Source of the DNA: Protopterus annectens
Taxonomy: Eukaryota; Chordata; Ceratodontiformes; Protopteridae
Reading direction: 5' to 3'
DNA: 64,000 nt
Assembly (NCBI RefSeq): GCF_019279795.1
Contig: NC_056731.1
Coordinates: 869,071,175-869,135,174, forward strand
The notes beneath the pieces were generated by a model. It did no database searches and was not told where the DNA came from. It was given only the letters and a program-made list of their open reading frames with translations. Below, one piece after another: positions 44,912 to 56,050 of this stretch; the stretch's first letter is position 1; each line of letters begins with the position of its first letter. The position numbers and the translations under genes are program-made.

Positions 44912-45727
44912 CTAGAATGACCATTGCGCGAAAAGCAGCCATTGAAGGACCCTCATGTGCAATCTCCCCATGGGAACTGCGATCAGAGACACTGCCATTA
45001 GTCCCAGAACTTTTAACACTAGCCTGGCTGGGGCTTTCCTGTTCTGAAGAAGAAGAACCTGTTCTTTGAGGGCTGACGCCCTTAGTGGAGGAAGCTTTAA
45101 CAGTGTTAACTGTGTATCTAGGTCTGCTCCGATGAATGAGATATGCTGTGAGGGAGATGAGGCAGATTTTTCGAAATTGATTGAAATTCCTAAATGGGAA
45201 CAAAGGTCGACTGTGTAGTCTCTGGCTTGTAAAAGACAATGCTTGGTGGTGGCGGTGAGGAGCCAGTCGTCCAAATACGGAAACATCCGGAATCCTTGTC
45301 GTCTCAAGTGAGACGCCACTACTGCCATGCATTTGGTGAATACCCTGGGGGCTGAGGTGAGTCCAAAGGGCAGAGCTCGAAATTGAAAATGCCTGGCTCC
45401 CAGCCGGAAGCGCAGGTGATCTCTAGACAGCCTGGCCATTTTGATGTGGTAGTACGCATCCTTGAGATCGATCGAGCACATCTGATCGTCCTTCTGTAAG
45501 AAGGGAAGGATCAACTGTAGCGTGACCGTCCGGAACTTTTCCTTCCTTACGAAGGTGTTGAGATTGCTGAGATCCAAAATCGGTCTCCAGTCCCCTGTCT
45601 TCTTTGGAACTAAAAAGAACCCCGAGTAAGTTCCGGATCCTCTTTGGTCTGCCGGGACTGGCTGGATGACTCTCTTTTTGAGCTTTGAAATTTCTACAGC
45701 TGCTGGACCTCGCAGATGGGGTGGCAC
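44912..45727 (-). pseudogene. reverse transcriptase (DIRS E)
   Basis: A 271-codon open frame holds the full palm: FFLVPKKTGDWRPILDLSNL (37-56), SIDLKDAYYHIKM (85-97), RALPFGLTSAPRVFTK (117-132) and FPYLDDWLL (149-157). It extends to the thumb (LGLMAVSLIAVPMGRLHMR). A frameshift just past this point separates it from RNase H. The residues visible at motifs A, B and C are all conserved. Relative to D, the palm has SIDLKDAYYH in place of TLDLKEAYLH, showing family divergence. Confidence 0.82.
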
Positions 45728-48139
45728 ATCTGGAAGTCTCTTTTGTTGAGGTGGGGTGGAAGTAAAAGGGAATTATGTATCCTCTGGTTACTATAAATTT
45801 TGGATAACTGCCCAATTTTTAAATTCCTCTGGTTACTATGCTTTTACCCAAGAATCCGAAGTAAGATTTAGCCAGGCCTGTGGGTATAAAGCCAAGCGAC
45901 CCCCGACCGCCTCCAGAGTAGGACAGTCCGGCCTCCATTCAGGAGTGCTGGAAGGGCTTCCCAGAGACTGTATCCCTGTCGCCCTGATTTTGCGGACCTC
46001 CTCTGCCGCCGGGGCGGCGTCTTCCATTTCTTCCCCCTCCTCTGCCTCTGGAGGGGGCATCACCCTATGTTGGCTTGGAAAGATCCCTGAGTCTTACGGA
46101 ACCACATTTTTCCACCTCGTTGCCCTTTGGGGTACAGTCTAGATGGAGCGGAAAAACGGACCTGAACAGCAGACAGGGTCTTCCCCTCTTGATCACACCG
46201 AGTTAGAGTCTCCTTTACTTTAGGCCCAAAGAGTGTGGCACCATCAAAGGGGGTGTTGGCAAAGGAAGACTTGAAGGCTTCCGCAAACGAGCACAGCCGC
46301 ATCCAGGATTGTCTACGGAGAGCAATCGCTGAAGCTGCAGCTCTTCTCGACCCTTCGGCCGCATATGAGATGAGCCTCATGAATGAGTTTGCTATTGAAG
46401 TAAGGGTGTTGAGTTGTGCTGTCACCTTATCTGAGACAGCAGCATCTGTGTTACCCTGGAGAGTATCTCCCAGTTCCTTAATGAGATCCCTCTGTAGACA
46501 TGTAAAATGTGTCAAATAGTTTAGCAAACGCATGGAAAAAGTCGCTGAACTAAAAACTCGCTTCCCATATCTGTCCATAGTCCTAAAAATCCTCATTAGG
46601 AGGATGAACAGAAGAGGAAGACTCAGACATTTCCTTCTTCGTGGCCGCCGCCACCACCATAGCGTCAACCGGAACTCCTTTAGTGAGATAGGCCTTATCC
46701 TGGGGGGCCGTGATAAATTTATTTGGTTTTTGGGGGACCGGTTCCACTGTGTCCGGTGTTTCCCACGCCCTTCGCGCAATCAAGTCCATCAATTCATCGA
46801 AGGGCGGGGTCACCCAGGAGGTAGAAGGTTGAGCCCCAAAAGCCTTCAGCAACACCGACTCGTCCTCAGTGGGGGCTATGGACTGCCAATCACCCCTCTG
46901 TTTCAAGATCTCCAGGATGTCTGCAAATGACACATCCTCAGAGAGGGATCGTGGGGACCCCTCTGCCTCATCCAAATCGGTGTCAGACGTTAGAGATTCC
47001 TGTAGGGAATCAATGTGCCTCCTCTTGCACAATCTCTTCCTCGGAACCTCATCAGAGGGGGCTTCTGGTGAGGCCTCAGAGGAACAGGGAGCACCCTCTG
47101 GGGCTGGCTGAGGCAATGGGGCTCTACGCTTAGGGTGGATCGTGGGAGCAGAAACAGAAAGCGGCCCTTTAAGGGAAGGAGAAGACACCTCCGATGAAGT
47201 AGTTGTCTGTGCAGACAATACCTTCCTCATAAGGTCGAAAGCCCCCGAGCCCCGGGCCAAGGACTCCGGTTCCGAAGAACGCGGAAGCATCCCCGACACC
47301 GAACAGTGGGCTGCGACCCAGAGGACGGAGCCAAACCAATCTGCACCGAGAGGGAGAGTCGGCACCGAAAAATCGGTATGGCTATCGGTCCCGGAACGAA
47401 GGAGAGATAGTCGGCTCCGCGACTCCCCTACGGGCTCCGAAGGAGTCGAAGTCAATGGTGCCGATCGTGCAATGGACGGGTTCGGCACTGAGGGCTCCAC
47501 TAGCATCGGTTCGTCCTCTCCCGGCTCCGAAAACTGGACAAGTCTCGAAGGAGGACCTGTTGGAGACACGGGGAGGCCTAGTTTCGACACCAACTGGGAC
47601 GAAACCGCAATCAGCTTGGAAAGGGCCGTGTTTTCCATTAGTTTCTGCACGACACGATCCACATCAGTATCGGATAATGGTCTGGAAGACCGGGTCAAAG
47701 GGGCCGAAGACGGCACCGACCGAAGAATCGACAGTGGAGGCAGCTCCGACACCGGTTCCAAGACCTGGGGCTCTGTGAAAGATAACCGTTCGATGCTTGG
47801 CCCCGAAGTCTGTGGAACCAGCGAACGAATCTTGGAAGATGAGCTCGGAGCCGATGACATGGGCTCCGACATTTTCGACGTCTTTGACCCCTTCGAAGAC
47901 TTAGAAGTCTGGTCGGACTTCTCCAAGGCCTCCTGGAAGTCAGGTTTAAGTAAACCCCTGTCAATAAGCTTCCTGCGCCTCTCTGTCATGACCCTCCCGC
48001 TAAAGGAATTACAGATGGAGCAATCCTCCTGCAAATGGAGAGGGCCAAGGCAGTAGACGCAGGAAGCGTGATTGTCAGTGATGGACATTTTCTGTCCACA
48101 CTGACACCTCTTAAAGCCGGATTTGGCTTTCTCCGACAT
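45728..48139 (-). pseudogene. gag-like protein (DIRS E), one main frameshift
   Basis: 48139-46583 is open for 518 codons from MSEKAKSGFKRCQCGQK. The Cys cluster is C12-x-C14, C27-x2-C30-LG and C40-x2-C43. Long Ser/Pro/Glu-rich segments and the basic RKRLCKRRH block (about residue 375) follow. A shift near 46600 leads to the frame ending at 46060, with MDRYGKRVFSSATFSMRLLNYLTHFTCLQRDL and the conserved helix RRQSWMRLCSFAEAFKSS. Gag is larger than in D, with a distinct C-terminus that is broken after 46060. Confidence 0.78.
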
Positions 48140-48479
48140 GGTACAGTCAAGTCAAAACACAAACAGTGAAAAATAGAAATGATAGAAAAACTAGCCAACA
48201 ATAACTATATATATAATAAGCAGTATACTACAAGGCTATAATAAACACTAGTAGAACAAAGTCAAGAGTTCTGACAGAAAACTAGTAGGCTGAAGCCCAA
48301 AACCTTATGTATCTAATATATATATATATAACATATATAAAAGACACACACTCTCTACACTATCTATCTAGGTTAAAGAAAAAGTTTGTTAAAGTTTTTC
48401 CAAAAAAGAATTGCTTATCTGAATCGATAAACTAAATTGCTCTCTGGCCCCGAGCTCTCCTCGACCGATCTGTTGCAGC

Positions 48480-48637
48480 GGCAAACTAGATCTGAGGAAT
48501 AGCAGGGAGGATTATGGGATATAGTCTGGTCTCGAGCTTCTCTAAGATGCAGAGCTTTGCGATGCAGCCGACTCGGAGCCGAGGATCGGCTCCGAACCAG
48601 TGTGTAAGAACAAACGGTGAGATTTAACACTTTCACA
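48480..48637 (-). repeat. right inverted terminal repeat of DIRS E
   Basis: Partner of 42505-42651, upstream of gag on the minus strand. It is separated from the gag ATG (48139) by AT-rich DNA with (TA)n tracts at about 48316-48330. Confidence 0.85.
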
Positions 48638-48640
48638 TGC

Positions 48641-49621
48641 TGTTTTTTTTTTTCTGTTTACCAAAAGTTCATAAATGGTTAGAGAACCCCCACGGTAGGC
48701 ACATAATATCTGCATGCAAATATTTCTTGTATATTAATTTAGTATTACATAAAATCTTGATGCCTTATGCGCAAAAATAGTCAAGCTTATGTACAGGACA
48801 GCTTTGAATTTTTGGCCAAAATTTCTCCAATAGTATGGAATAAGGACATATATTGCCTGGTTTTAGATGTTAAAAGCCTCTATACCAGCATCAAGCATGA
48901 GGATGGTATAAAGGCCATTAGATATTTCTTAGGAGATGGTCCTTTTTTTTGTTTGAAAAATAATTATTTTTATTTTGATAATGAATTATACAGACAAAAA
49001 CAGGGTACAGCAATGGGGGCAGCTTTTGCCCCCATGTACGCAAATTTGTTCACGTCTTTTTTTGAAATTTCTTTTAGGTTAAATTTTATGCAAAAATATG
49101 TGAATCTTTATTTTCGTTACATAGATGATTTGATTTTTATATGTGAGAATGGTTGGGAGGAAGTAGAGAATTTTGTGAAAGAATTGCATAAAAACCCATT
49201 TGGTTTGGCTTTTAATGGCCTACAGAAGGGTAATAGAGTTGCATATCTAGATCTCGTACTAGAAGGAAAAAGTGAAAGAAATACTGTCACAAATATTTAT
49301 AGAAAATTTACAAATGGAAGTCTTATCTTTGGGCTACCAGTTGCCATCCTCCATGTTTTAAATGCTTTACCATATGGTGAAATGTTACGTATCTCTAAGT
49401 TCTGTAATGATAAAATTTTACTGACACATGAAATAAATGAGACTATTAAGATATTTAAGGCAAGAGGCTATAACATTGGTGACATACAGGAAGCTCAAAA
49501 CAGAGTTTGGAATGAAATAGAAGGATTAAGGCATAATAGGGGAAGTATAAGATCAACTTTTGTGACAGGTCAGCAAAGGAGAAAAAGCAGTAGATGCTAT
49601 TTATTTTGTAACAGGTTTTAA
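48641..49621 (+). pseudogene. Penelope-like reverse transcriptase (element 1)
   Basis: PKVHK-like residues follow the end of DIRS E at about 48660 in broken frame. 48767-49621 is open for 284 codons, with palm motif A LVLDVKSLYTSI (31-42), GTAMGAAFAPMYANLF (80-95) and YFRYIDDL (115-122). Next come the thumb segment NRVAYLDLVL and the YNIGDIQEAQ connector. This pattern (DVxxLYTSI, GTxMGxxxAPxYANLF, YxDD) is specific to Penelope elements and related telomerase-like enzymes. It is N-terminally separated from its first part by DIRS E. Confidence 0.82.
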
Positions 49622-50186
49622 CATTAAAAGTGGGGAAATAAAAATAGCAGTACAACATTATTGGAAGTATTTAATACAGGACAAGTTTTTGGCCAGTATC
49701 TTTCCACATAAACCATCTTTTTCTTACACCAGGGGAAGAAATCTTAGAGATATGGTTGTCTATGGTATGTTTACCATGCCAGCCTTGGGACCAGTTAGGG
49801 TTCCATCTATAAAGGAAATGGTGAAATGTGGCAAGTGCAACATTTGCACCCACATTGTAACTACTTTCCATAAAACAAATGGTATAAGATTTGAATCTAG
49901 GGGCACATTCTCTTGTAGAAGTAAGGGAGTTATATAAGCCCTGAAATGTCCCTGCCACCTATACTATATAGGTGAAACAAAAAGGGAGTTCCGAATAAAA
50001 TTTATGGAACATTTAAGGGACATAAAAAACTGTAGAGAAGACAAAATGATTGCTATGCACTTTAAAGCTTTTCATGAAAGTAATGCTGACTTATTACAAT
50101 GTACAATTTTAGAACAAATTGAATGCATGGAAGGTACAGATGAGTTATTGAAACAAAAATTATTGTATAAAGTATTTATATTTTAA
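49622..50186 (+). pseudogene. Penelope GIY-YIG endonuclease domain (element 1)
   Basis: After a frameshift near 49610 the frames read HKPSFSYTRGRNLRDMVV, the linker that precedes the nuclease. CGKCNICTH, a Cys cluster, follows. An in-frame TAA near 49934 interrupts VIYALKC. Then LYYIGETKREFRIKFMEHL gives the GIY-YIG core (YYIGE, catalytic Arg in the following helix) and MEGTDELLKQKLLYKV the C-terminal helix. The domain makes the nick that primes insertion. Two lesions at least make it non-functional. Confidence 0.75.
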
Positions 50187-50435
50187 CGTATAATACATTG
50201 ATTCCTAAAGGTTTAACTATTGAAATGAATTGGAAGTGTTTGCTTTAAAAAATTTTAATTAATTGATGTCATGTGATTAGAAATGTAACATATAAGAAGT
50301 GCCTGTTTGCAATTTTTTATTCCATGAAGGTGGTTACACCGAGGAGCTAGAAGAATAAATAGTTTAACGCATGGTCTTTATTTTTATAAGAATACATTTA
50401 GTATCCTGTTGTATTTTTGGAATTGTGGAGGTGGA
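50187..50435 (+). other. 3' region of Penelope-like element 1
   Basis: AT-rich sequence after the nuclease stop, with a GTGGTTACACCGAGGAG block near 50330, probably the untranslated end of the element. The exact end is not determined. Confidence 0.4.
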
Positions 50436-50439
50436 AGTG

Positions 50440-50900
50440 TTGTTATAAGTATCTATGATGTTCGGAAAAAGCCTGTGATTGCAGTGGGCTGAAATGCCAA
50501 GTGGAGAACTGAAGACAAGGGCTCCATACAAGTGGCTAACACCTCAGACCTACTTTTGAGGACTTCTGCACAGAGCTTAGCAGTTGGGACAATTACAGAT
50601 GATGTGCTACGGCTCCAAGCAGAAAACAAAACAAGTGAAAACACTATGTGGAATTTGCTTTCCACACTTCAAATTGCTGCTCTTTTTAAACATTAAATTA
50701 ATAAAGAAACATCTGCAATGGGGTACTTAATCTGACTGGGTGACCCCTCAGACAGACTGAGCATTTTGAAAAAAACGTGAAGAGCATAAGACTGGATGGC
50801 TGGAAACGACTAAAGATGGAGCTGGACACCCTTCTTATACCTTAACATCCCAGGTGTTGGGTCTTTGAACATACATCAGTTAGGGATGAAGCAGAGACTG
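50440..50900 (-). pseudogene. DIRS-type gag N-terminus remnant (element I)
   Basis: On the minus strand, broken frames give CNLKCGKQIPH and CPNC, matching the Cys cluster of the A-D gag. Upstream the GGGGTACTTAATCTGA block recalls the leader just before the gag ATG in A-D. A TATAAG sequence near 50835-50841 occupies the promoter position. No polymerase part remains. The right end is unclear. Confidence 0.5.
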
Positions 50901-51935
50901 TGGAAATTGTGCCGGTTGCGGGCTTCTGCATGGCAGCAAGACCCAAGAATCAGTACTGCCATATTTACTACAAAGAACCTCACTCACTTCCAGCCTCCCT
51001 TGTGTAGACTCCATTATTCAGCTCAATAGTCAAACACAGGATCAGTGGCATAGAGGTTTCTCTCTCTCCCAAACAGCTGACCTTTCAAAAAAGTATTGCC
51101 TACTCTTAACCAAGATCATAGCTCATAAAAATTAGGTATGATATCCATATATTCACTGGAGTTACTGTCCTGGTTTCTTATAGTTAACTTCCCATTTGAG
51201 CATCTCCCCCACCATACGTGACCCACCTTTCTCATGCTAGCAGTTTGCCTCACTTCAGCCCATTAGCTAGAAGCTAAGGATTCTTTTACTACTACTGCTT
51301 AAAGGGGAATTACAATTTAAACAACATTTCCTCCGCTCACTCCCCCATGCAAAATAATTCCTGTTGCCACATAAGCAGAGCAAAACTTCTACTTCTAACC
51401 CTGTCAGGCTTTTCACTGCACACCATATTGGGTTTTTGTATGACATCGTAATACTTTCTTTAGGAATTTGTCTCCCTGTCTCAGGTCATATGGCGCACTA
51501 ATGATTTCTACCCCAGGAGAAACTTATGTAGCAAGGTGTCTGTAGCTGTCATCTTTCCCTCCCACTAAGGTAACAAACAAGTCAATCTCTGAAGTTACAA
51601 GTGTGCACTGTAAAGAGTCAAGCCAAAACTGTTGCCACAGTTGAGTGGGCAAGGAAGACTTAAGTGTATGAAAATGTGATGCTTCGGGTAACAAAGGGAG
51701 TGGGGCTGTAGGAAGAAATCTTATTGCTCAACAATCATGGAATATAGAAGAGACACTAACATGAATACTTCCTGCAACTGAAAGAAAAGGCACATTACAC
51801 TGCCGAAAACAATGTTAAACCAAAAACCTGGCACTTACTGGGGGAAAAGCTAGGTGATACTATGACGAGACATTATGAAAGTAGGCAAGCAGAAACTGTT
51901 AACTGAAAAAGTGAGCAGTTACCACTGAATGACCA
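50901..51935. other. no recognised gene
   Basis: No gene, RNA or repeat recognised. Possibly further remains of element I in the first 100 bp. Confidence 0.35.
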
Positions 51936-51939
51936 AGAA

Positions 51940-52050
51940 AAAAACTAGTAACCAGAAGCCACAGCCAGGATTCTTCTATAAAACAAAATATATAACTTAT
52001 GACCAAACCGATTAAGCACTTTCGTCCTTAACACAAACAGGACTTAATCA
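51940..52050 (+). repeat. inverted copy of the Penelope 2 upstream segment
   Basis: The stretch with AGAAGCCACAGCCAGGATT and TATGACCAAACCGATTAA is the reverse complement, with mismatches, of 53815-53910. It looks like a second, oppositely oriented fragment of the same Penelope family. Confidence 0.7.
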
Positions 52051-52279
52051 GACTTAAACCACATCACCAAAATGGCCTTTTTATATAAAACCAATTAACA
52101 ACTTATCCAATTAACCTAGAACAGTGAGAAAAAAATCATTACACGGCATACAAAATTCAAGCAAAGCCAGTCTCACACAAAATACGAAGCATAAAACTTT
52201 TAAAACTTTCAGCCCATTAAAGATTATTCGTCCTCATAATTAAAACAGACTGAATAGAAGTATATTCATTTAAACCTGG

Positions 52280-52800
52280 GTAAGAGGCTGCTTGTAATTG
52301 TAACTGCCATTTTAATTCTTTGTTTTCTAGCAAAACGTTAGCATCCCCAAAGCTGACAGTCAATAATAGCAAAAGAAAACTTGGTAAATGAGTAACAAAC
52401 TACTGAATGTTTATACAAGACATTTTCTTTTTTTTTGTTAATATCACAAAGATGTCCATAAATATGTCTATGTAAAGTTCTCTGTTTTACCTATTTAAAA
52501 ACTTGAACATCTTTCACATAAAGCAATGTATATAACCCATTTAGTTAAACAACTGCCTTTTACGAAACCACCTTTGATCTTAGGGTATTGTTTAAAACAA
52601 CTTCCTTCTTTTCACATATACAAGGGTATTGATTACTCTTTCCACCTTTGGCAGTATGAACTGTTCCCCTACCCCATTTTCTCACGTTAAAATTACCTTC
52701 ATCAAAAAAGTAACATTTTTTCCAGTCGTGTACACAAACAAAGGTTCTTTTCCAATTATCCCAAGCATGTTGGGGTTGATTTTGAAAACACTCCAGCTAT
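52280..52800 (-). pseudogene. Penelope GIY-YIG domain (element 2)
   Basis: The minus strand shows NMLGIIGKEPLFVYTTGKN, then WVIYIALCERC, then S-F-stop-IGKTERTLHRH. The stop falls exactly where the YIG tyrosine should be. The C-terminal LLENKELKWQLQLQA and YPGLNEY follow. This matches the order seen in element 1. The tyrosine of the YIG box has become a stop codon. Confidence 0.6.
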
Positions 52801-52999
52801 TCTTAAAAATATCTAACTATTAATGTTTGTCTGGAATATTTTAACACCATGGCATTCACAATTTTTTTCTTCTGGGGTTTCACCTTGTTCATCACCTTTG
52901 TTTATCACATCATAGCCCTACCCCCAACAAGGGTAAATATTTCTTCCCCCAATCGCCCTGAACATATTCCCTAATACTTTTAACCAAGGGAAGGGGACA

Positions 53000-53850
53000 A
53001 TTTCTATCTAAAAACATTTTAGTAAACTTATCATATTCTGTTTCCAAGTCAGCCCTATGTAAAGTCATTCTAGTAATTCTAATATATTGTCCTTTGGTAA
53101 GGCTCTTTTTCTAAGTGGATGAAAACTGTTAAAATCCAGGTAAGAACTGCTGAATGTTGCCTTCCTATAAACTTTATTTAAAGCTACAAGGGGTATGTTT
53201 GATGAATGCATCTAAAAAAAGTAATATTCTCCCTATGAAACTTGTAAGTAAACTCCAAAAATTCAGAAGAATTATTCAAAAATTTAAATTGGTGAATGTT
53301 CTCTTCCAAACCTTTCCATAGGATGAATATATCATCCAAAAAGTGAACATAGAGAGTTATATGCTGAAAGAAAGCAGAACTGATTACACAATGGTTTTCC
53401 TAAGTCAAGATAACTATGTTTGCACAAACAGGGGCACAGGAGGTTCCCATGGCCACTCCCTTATTCTGTTTGAAATTGTCCAAAACTACAGCCATCATTT
53501 CCCCTATAAGCCTGATATCGCTCTCAGAAAGAGGGGCATATTTGTTCAAACTATCAAAAAATAAATCTAAACCTTTGTTCTGGGTAATGGATGTAAAAAG
53601 ATCTTTAATGTCAAGTGAAGAAAACCAGGTCTTTGGATCAAATGTCCTTTTTCAATCTCCCTAAAAAATCCCAAGGAGATGGGGGACCTGTCTATAAATG
53701 GGTTTGAGCCACCAATCTACACATACTAACCAAGGGAAGGTTTTAGAACCATTGGCTGCCACGATAGGCCTAAGGGGGGGGGTCTTTAAAATTCTTATGA
53801 ATTTTAGGTGTTAAAGACAAAAGCGGTTAATCGGTTTGGTCATAATTTAT
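53000..53850 (-). pseudogene. Penelope reverse transcriptase (element 2)
   Basis: No frame longer than about 82 codons survives, but palm motifs appear in order: LDIKDLFTSI, then KYAPLSESDIRLIGEMM, GVAMGTSCAPVCAN and FLDDIFILWKGLEE. The thumb-like segment EFTYKFHRENITFF follows. The catalytic Asp pair of FLDD is present. Frameshifts and stops make it a fossil. Confidence 0.7.
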
Positions 53851-53910
53851 TTTATAGAAAAATCCTAGTTGTGGCTTCTTGTTACTATTTTTTTTCTAAG
53901 TAGAAACTGA
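53815..53910 (-). repeat. partner of the inverted repeat at 51940-52050
   Basis: Part of the Penelope 2 region upstream of its reverse transcriptase. Inverted relative to 51940-52050, with about 1.8 kb between them. Confidence 0.7.
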
Positions 53911-54399
53911 GTTACTGCCAAAAGGTCTCAAACTCACCTCCAGAATACAAATCTAGAAATAAATCAGAGACTTTATTGACATTACTCAAAAGTAATCAGA
54001 TACACTTTTCTCCCTCCCTTCCCCACTACAAACCACCCCAAACACTGAAAATTTCAAGGCCTTACTTTTCAAACACCTGTCTACTAAATGGAAATGCCCC
54101 TGCCTCCTTCCTACTTAATCTGGGATCAATTCTAGTATAAAAGAGTCTCCTCATTCTGATACATTTACCCTAGCCTCCCCTCCTATAGAGGTATTCCTAC
54201 AACTAGATTTATCTCTCCCTGCAATCTCCTGCAGCTTTATCCCTCTACTTAACTACTTCTACCCCTAGAGCTAGATTTGCTCACCAAAACTGGTAAATAC
54301 TACCTAATCCTACTCCTACAGCTATACTTGCTCAACAAAACTTGTAAATACTAGACAATCCTTCTACTCCCAGAACTATACCTGCTCAACAAAACATTT

Positions 54400-54812
54400 A
54401 AATATTGTAAACATTGAGCTCTAATTTCTCTCTCTAACACTTTCACTCAAACCACCACCACTATTTCTCCTTCCCTGAATCTCTTCACTACAGGCAATTT
54501 CTATACAACCTTAACTCTCAGTTTAGGAATCTCAAACAATTACTGCTTCTGCAAATGTAATAAGCATAACTTAATGTAAAAAAAAACAAAATTTTAATCA
54601 ATTTCAGTATGAATTGTACTCCTACTGTCCTGTATTCCTTGAAATTGTATTCTGTAAACTGTTTAATGCTTTTAACTGTGTTGAAATCCTGTATGTAATT
54701 TTTTTATGCATTTTCTGAGCTTTTCTCCCCTGGCCTCCACTGAAAACGGGCCATGTTGACCCAGTGGACTTCCCTGGTAATCAAACTGGAATAAATAAAT
54801 AAAAATTGCCAG
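54400..54812 (+). mobile_element. L2-like LINE 3' end
   Basis: The segment ends with CCAGTGGACTTCCCTGG, then TAATCAAACTGGAATAAATAAATAAA, the tail style of L2-like LINEs. The tail of the minus-strand LINE at 56060-56150 is similar in reverse (CTTCCCAGTAAACAAATG). The upstream limit is uncertain and coding motifs are not readable. Confidence 0.5.
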
Positions 54813-56050
54813 TTTTAGATGGTATTAAGGACAAAGCAAACTTATGATCCAAAAATTAGGGATAGCTGAAAGGCATTCAGCAAACAGAAAAAGATCCTGA
54901 AAGACTGTACAGCATTATGTCATATTCTGAGGATACAAAGATCCTAGTGGGAAGCAGAAAGCTTAGCCAAAAAGCAATTTCAGTACGTTAACCCAAGTAA
55001 GTCACCTTACATTTTCCTTCAGCAAGACCAACTGCACGGCTCAACAAGGGATCATGTAAGAGCGAATTAAAAATAGTTAATTTCTCTCAGGGGTTACAGT
55101 TTGGTAATAAATGGTCAAGGGATTTACATTACAGACAGTGATAGTGACATTAGAACTGTCTAGGATCATCCATTACATGAAAAGGCTTCTGAGCACAGTG
55201 GCTCCTTAACTAGAACTCACAGTACTCCTTGTTCTAAACAACCAGGGTTTGATTACTGGTCCTTGATCACAGGTCTTGATGGGCAATTCCCTTTTCTTGG
55301 GGAAAGTACAGACAAGAACCATTAGAGGAATGCCCCCTAGCAGAGATCAGGTACCTTCCCTGAACTGCAGTTATAACCATTATCCAAGAAGCATATAAAC
55401 GTGAATTGGTGTTAGACAGGCACTGCATATCACAATGAGTGGACACAAAAGGAATTCCCTCGGTGTCAATCTGACCACTCAAATTTCCCTAGAACTGCAC
55501 TATGGCCATAAAGACACACATCAAGATGTTTCCCTTACTAGTAAATTCCACCTCAGAGGGCTACAAACAGCAGCAAAAAAGAAACAAATTGGATGAAGTA
55601 CAGGAGAGTGAGATGTAAAGTAGTTAATATGCTACATATAAAGATTCTTACTTATCTACTTCTCACACCCCTAGGCATCATCTGACAGGCTGCTAATCTT
55701 GCCTGTTGGATTAACTCTACTCCCCTTCTCCACGGGGGTGGGTCTTTTTTTATTCTCCTGCATAACTAACTTTTCAATCATGCTTTCTTTTCCTAATGCT
55801 GGACTTCATCAGCTTCAGCCCTTCCTCCATACAATCCCACAGTTCTAATTTTTCCCAACTGTCCAAATTATGCCTGACAAGACTCCCAAGAAGCTAAAGA
55901 CTACCCCTTCTAGTCTAACATCTCTTTCCCTGTGGTGATTTCTACCAATACCTTAAAGAGCAGTTAACCTCAGCAGAGCTCACTGCTCAACAAAACCCCA
56001 GTAGCTCTCTTTACTCTACCTTGCTTCTGTATTTGTGAGCCATGCCGAGT
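54813..56050. other. no recognised gene
   Basis: No gene or mobile element recognised. Confidence 0.35.

Larger units (their letters stand above)
42480..48640 (-). mobile_element. DIRS-type retrotransposon E
   Basis: The left end AAGTTATGTACTTACC is at 42480 and the right end (TTTCACATG..) at about 48637-48640, about 6.2 kb. Terminal repeats lie at 42505-42651 and 48480-48637, with an ICR at 42862-42965. Gene order is the same as D, but gag, termini and polymerase are clearly divergent. It belongs with element G to a fourth family. It splits Penelope element 1. Confidence 0.88.
52230..53960 (-). mobile_element. Penelope-like element 2
   Basis: Reading the minus strand from about 53830 gives, in broken frames, an HKNFKDPPLRPIVAANGS box, LDIKDLFTSIT (motif A, near 53600), GVAMGTSCAPVCANIV (near 53440) and FLDDIFIL (near 53330). 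PLFVYTTGKNVTFL follows near 52740, then the GIY-YIG core IGKTERTLHRHIYGHLCDI near 52500. It is a different family from element 1. Many stops are present. Confidence 0.75.

Noticed and set aside
44682..45332. 216-codon minus-strand frame overlapping DIRS E reverse transcriptase
   Set aside because: It is out of frame with the palm motifs and with RNase H. It is a shadow frame without conserved motifs.
47142..48056. 304-codon plus-strand open frame
   Set aside because: It lies entirely antisense to the DIRS E gag frame. Its composition mirrors the Ser/Glu/Pro-rich gag region, and it has no motif or initiation context of its own.
48316..48330. TA repeat as a promoter for DIRS E gag
   Set aside because: It is a plain (TA)n microsatellite in the E leader, not at the position of the TATA box in A-D, and it lacks the conserved flanking word.
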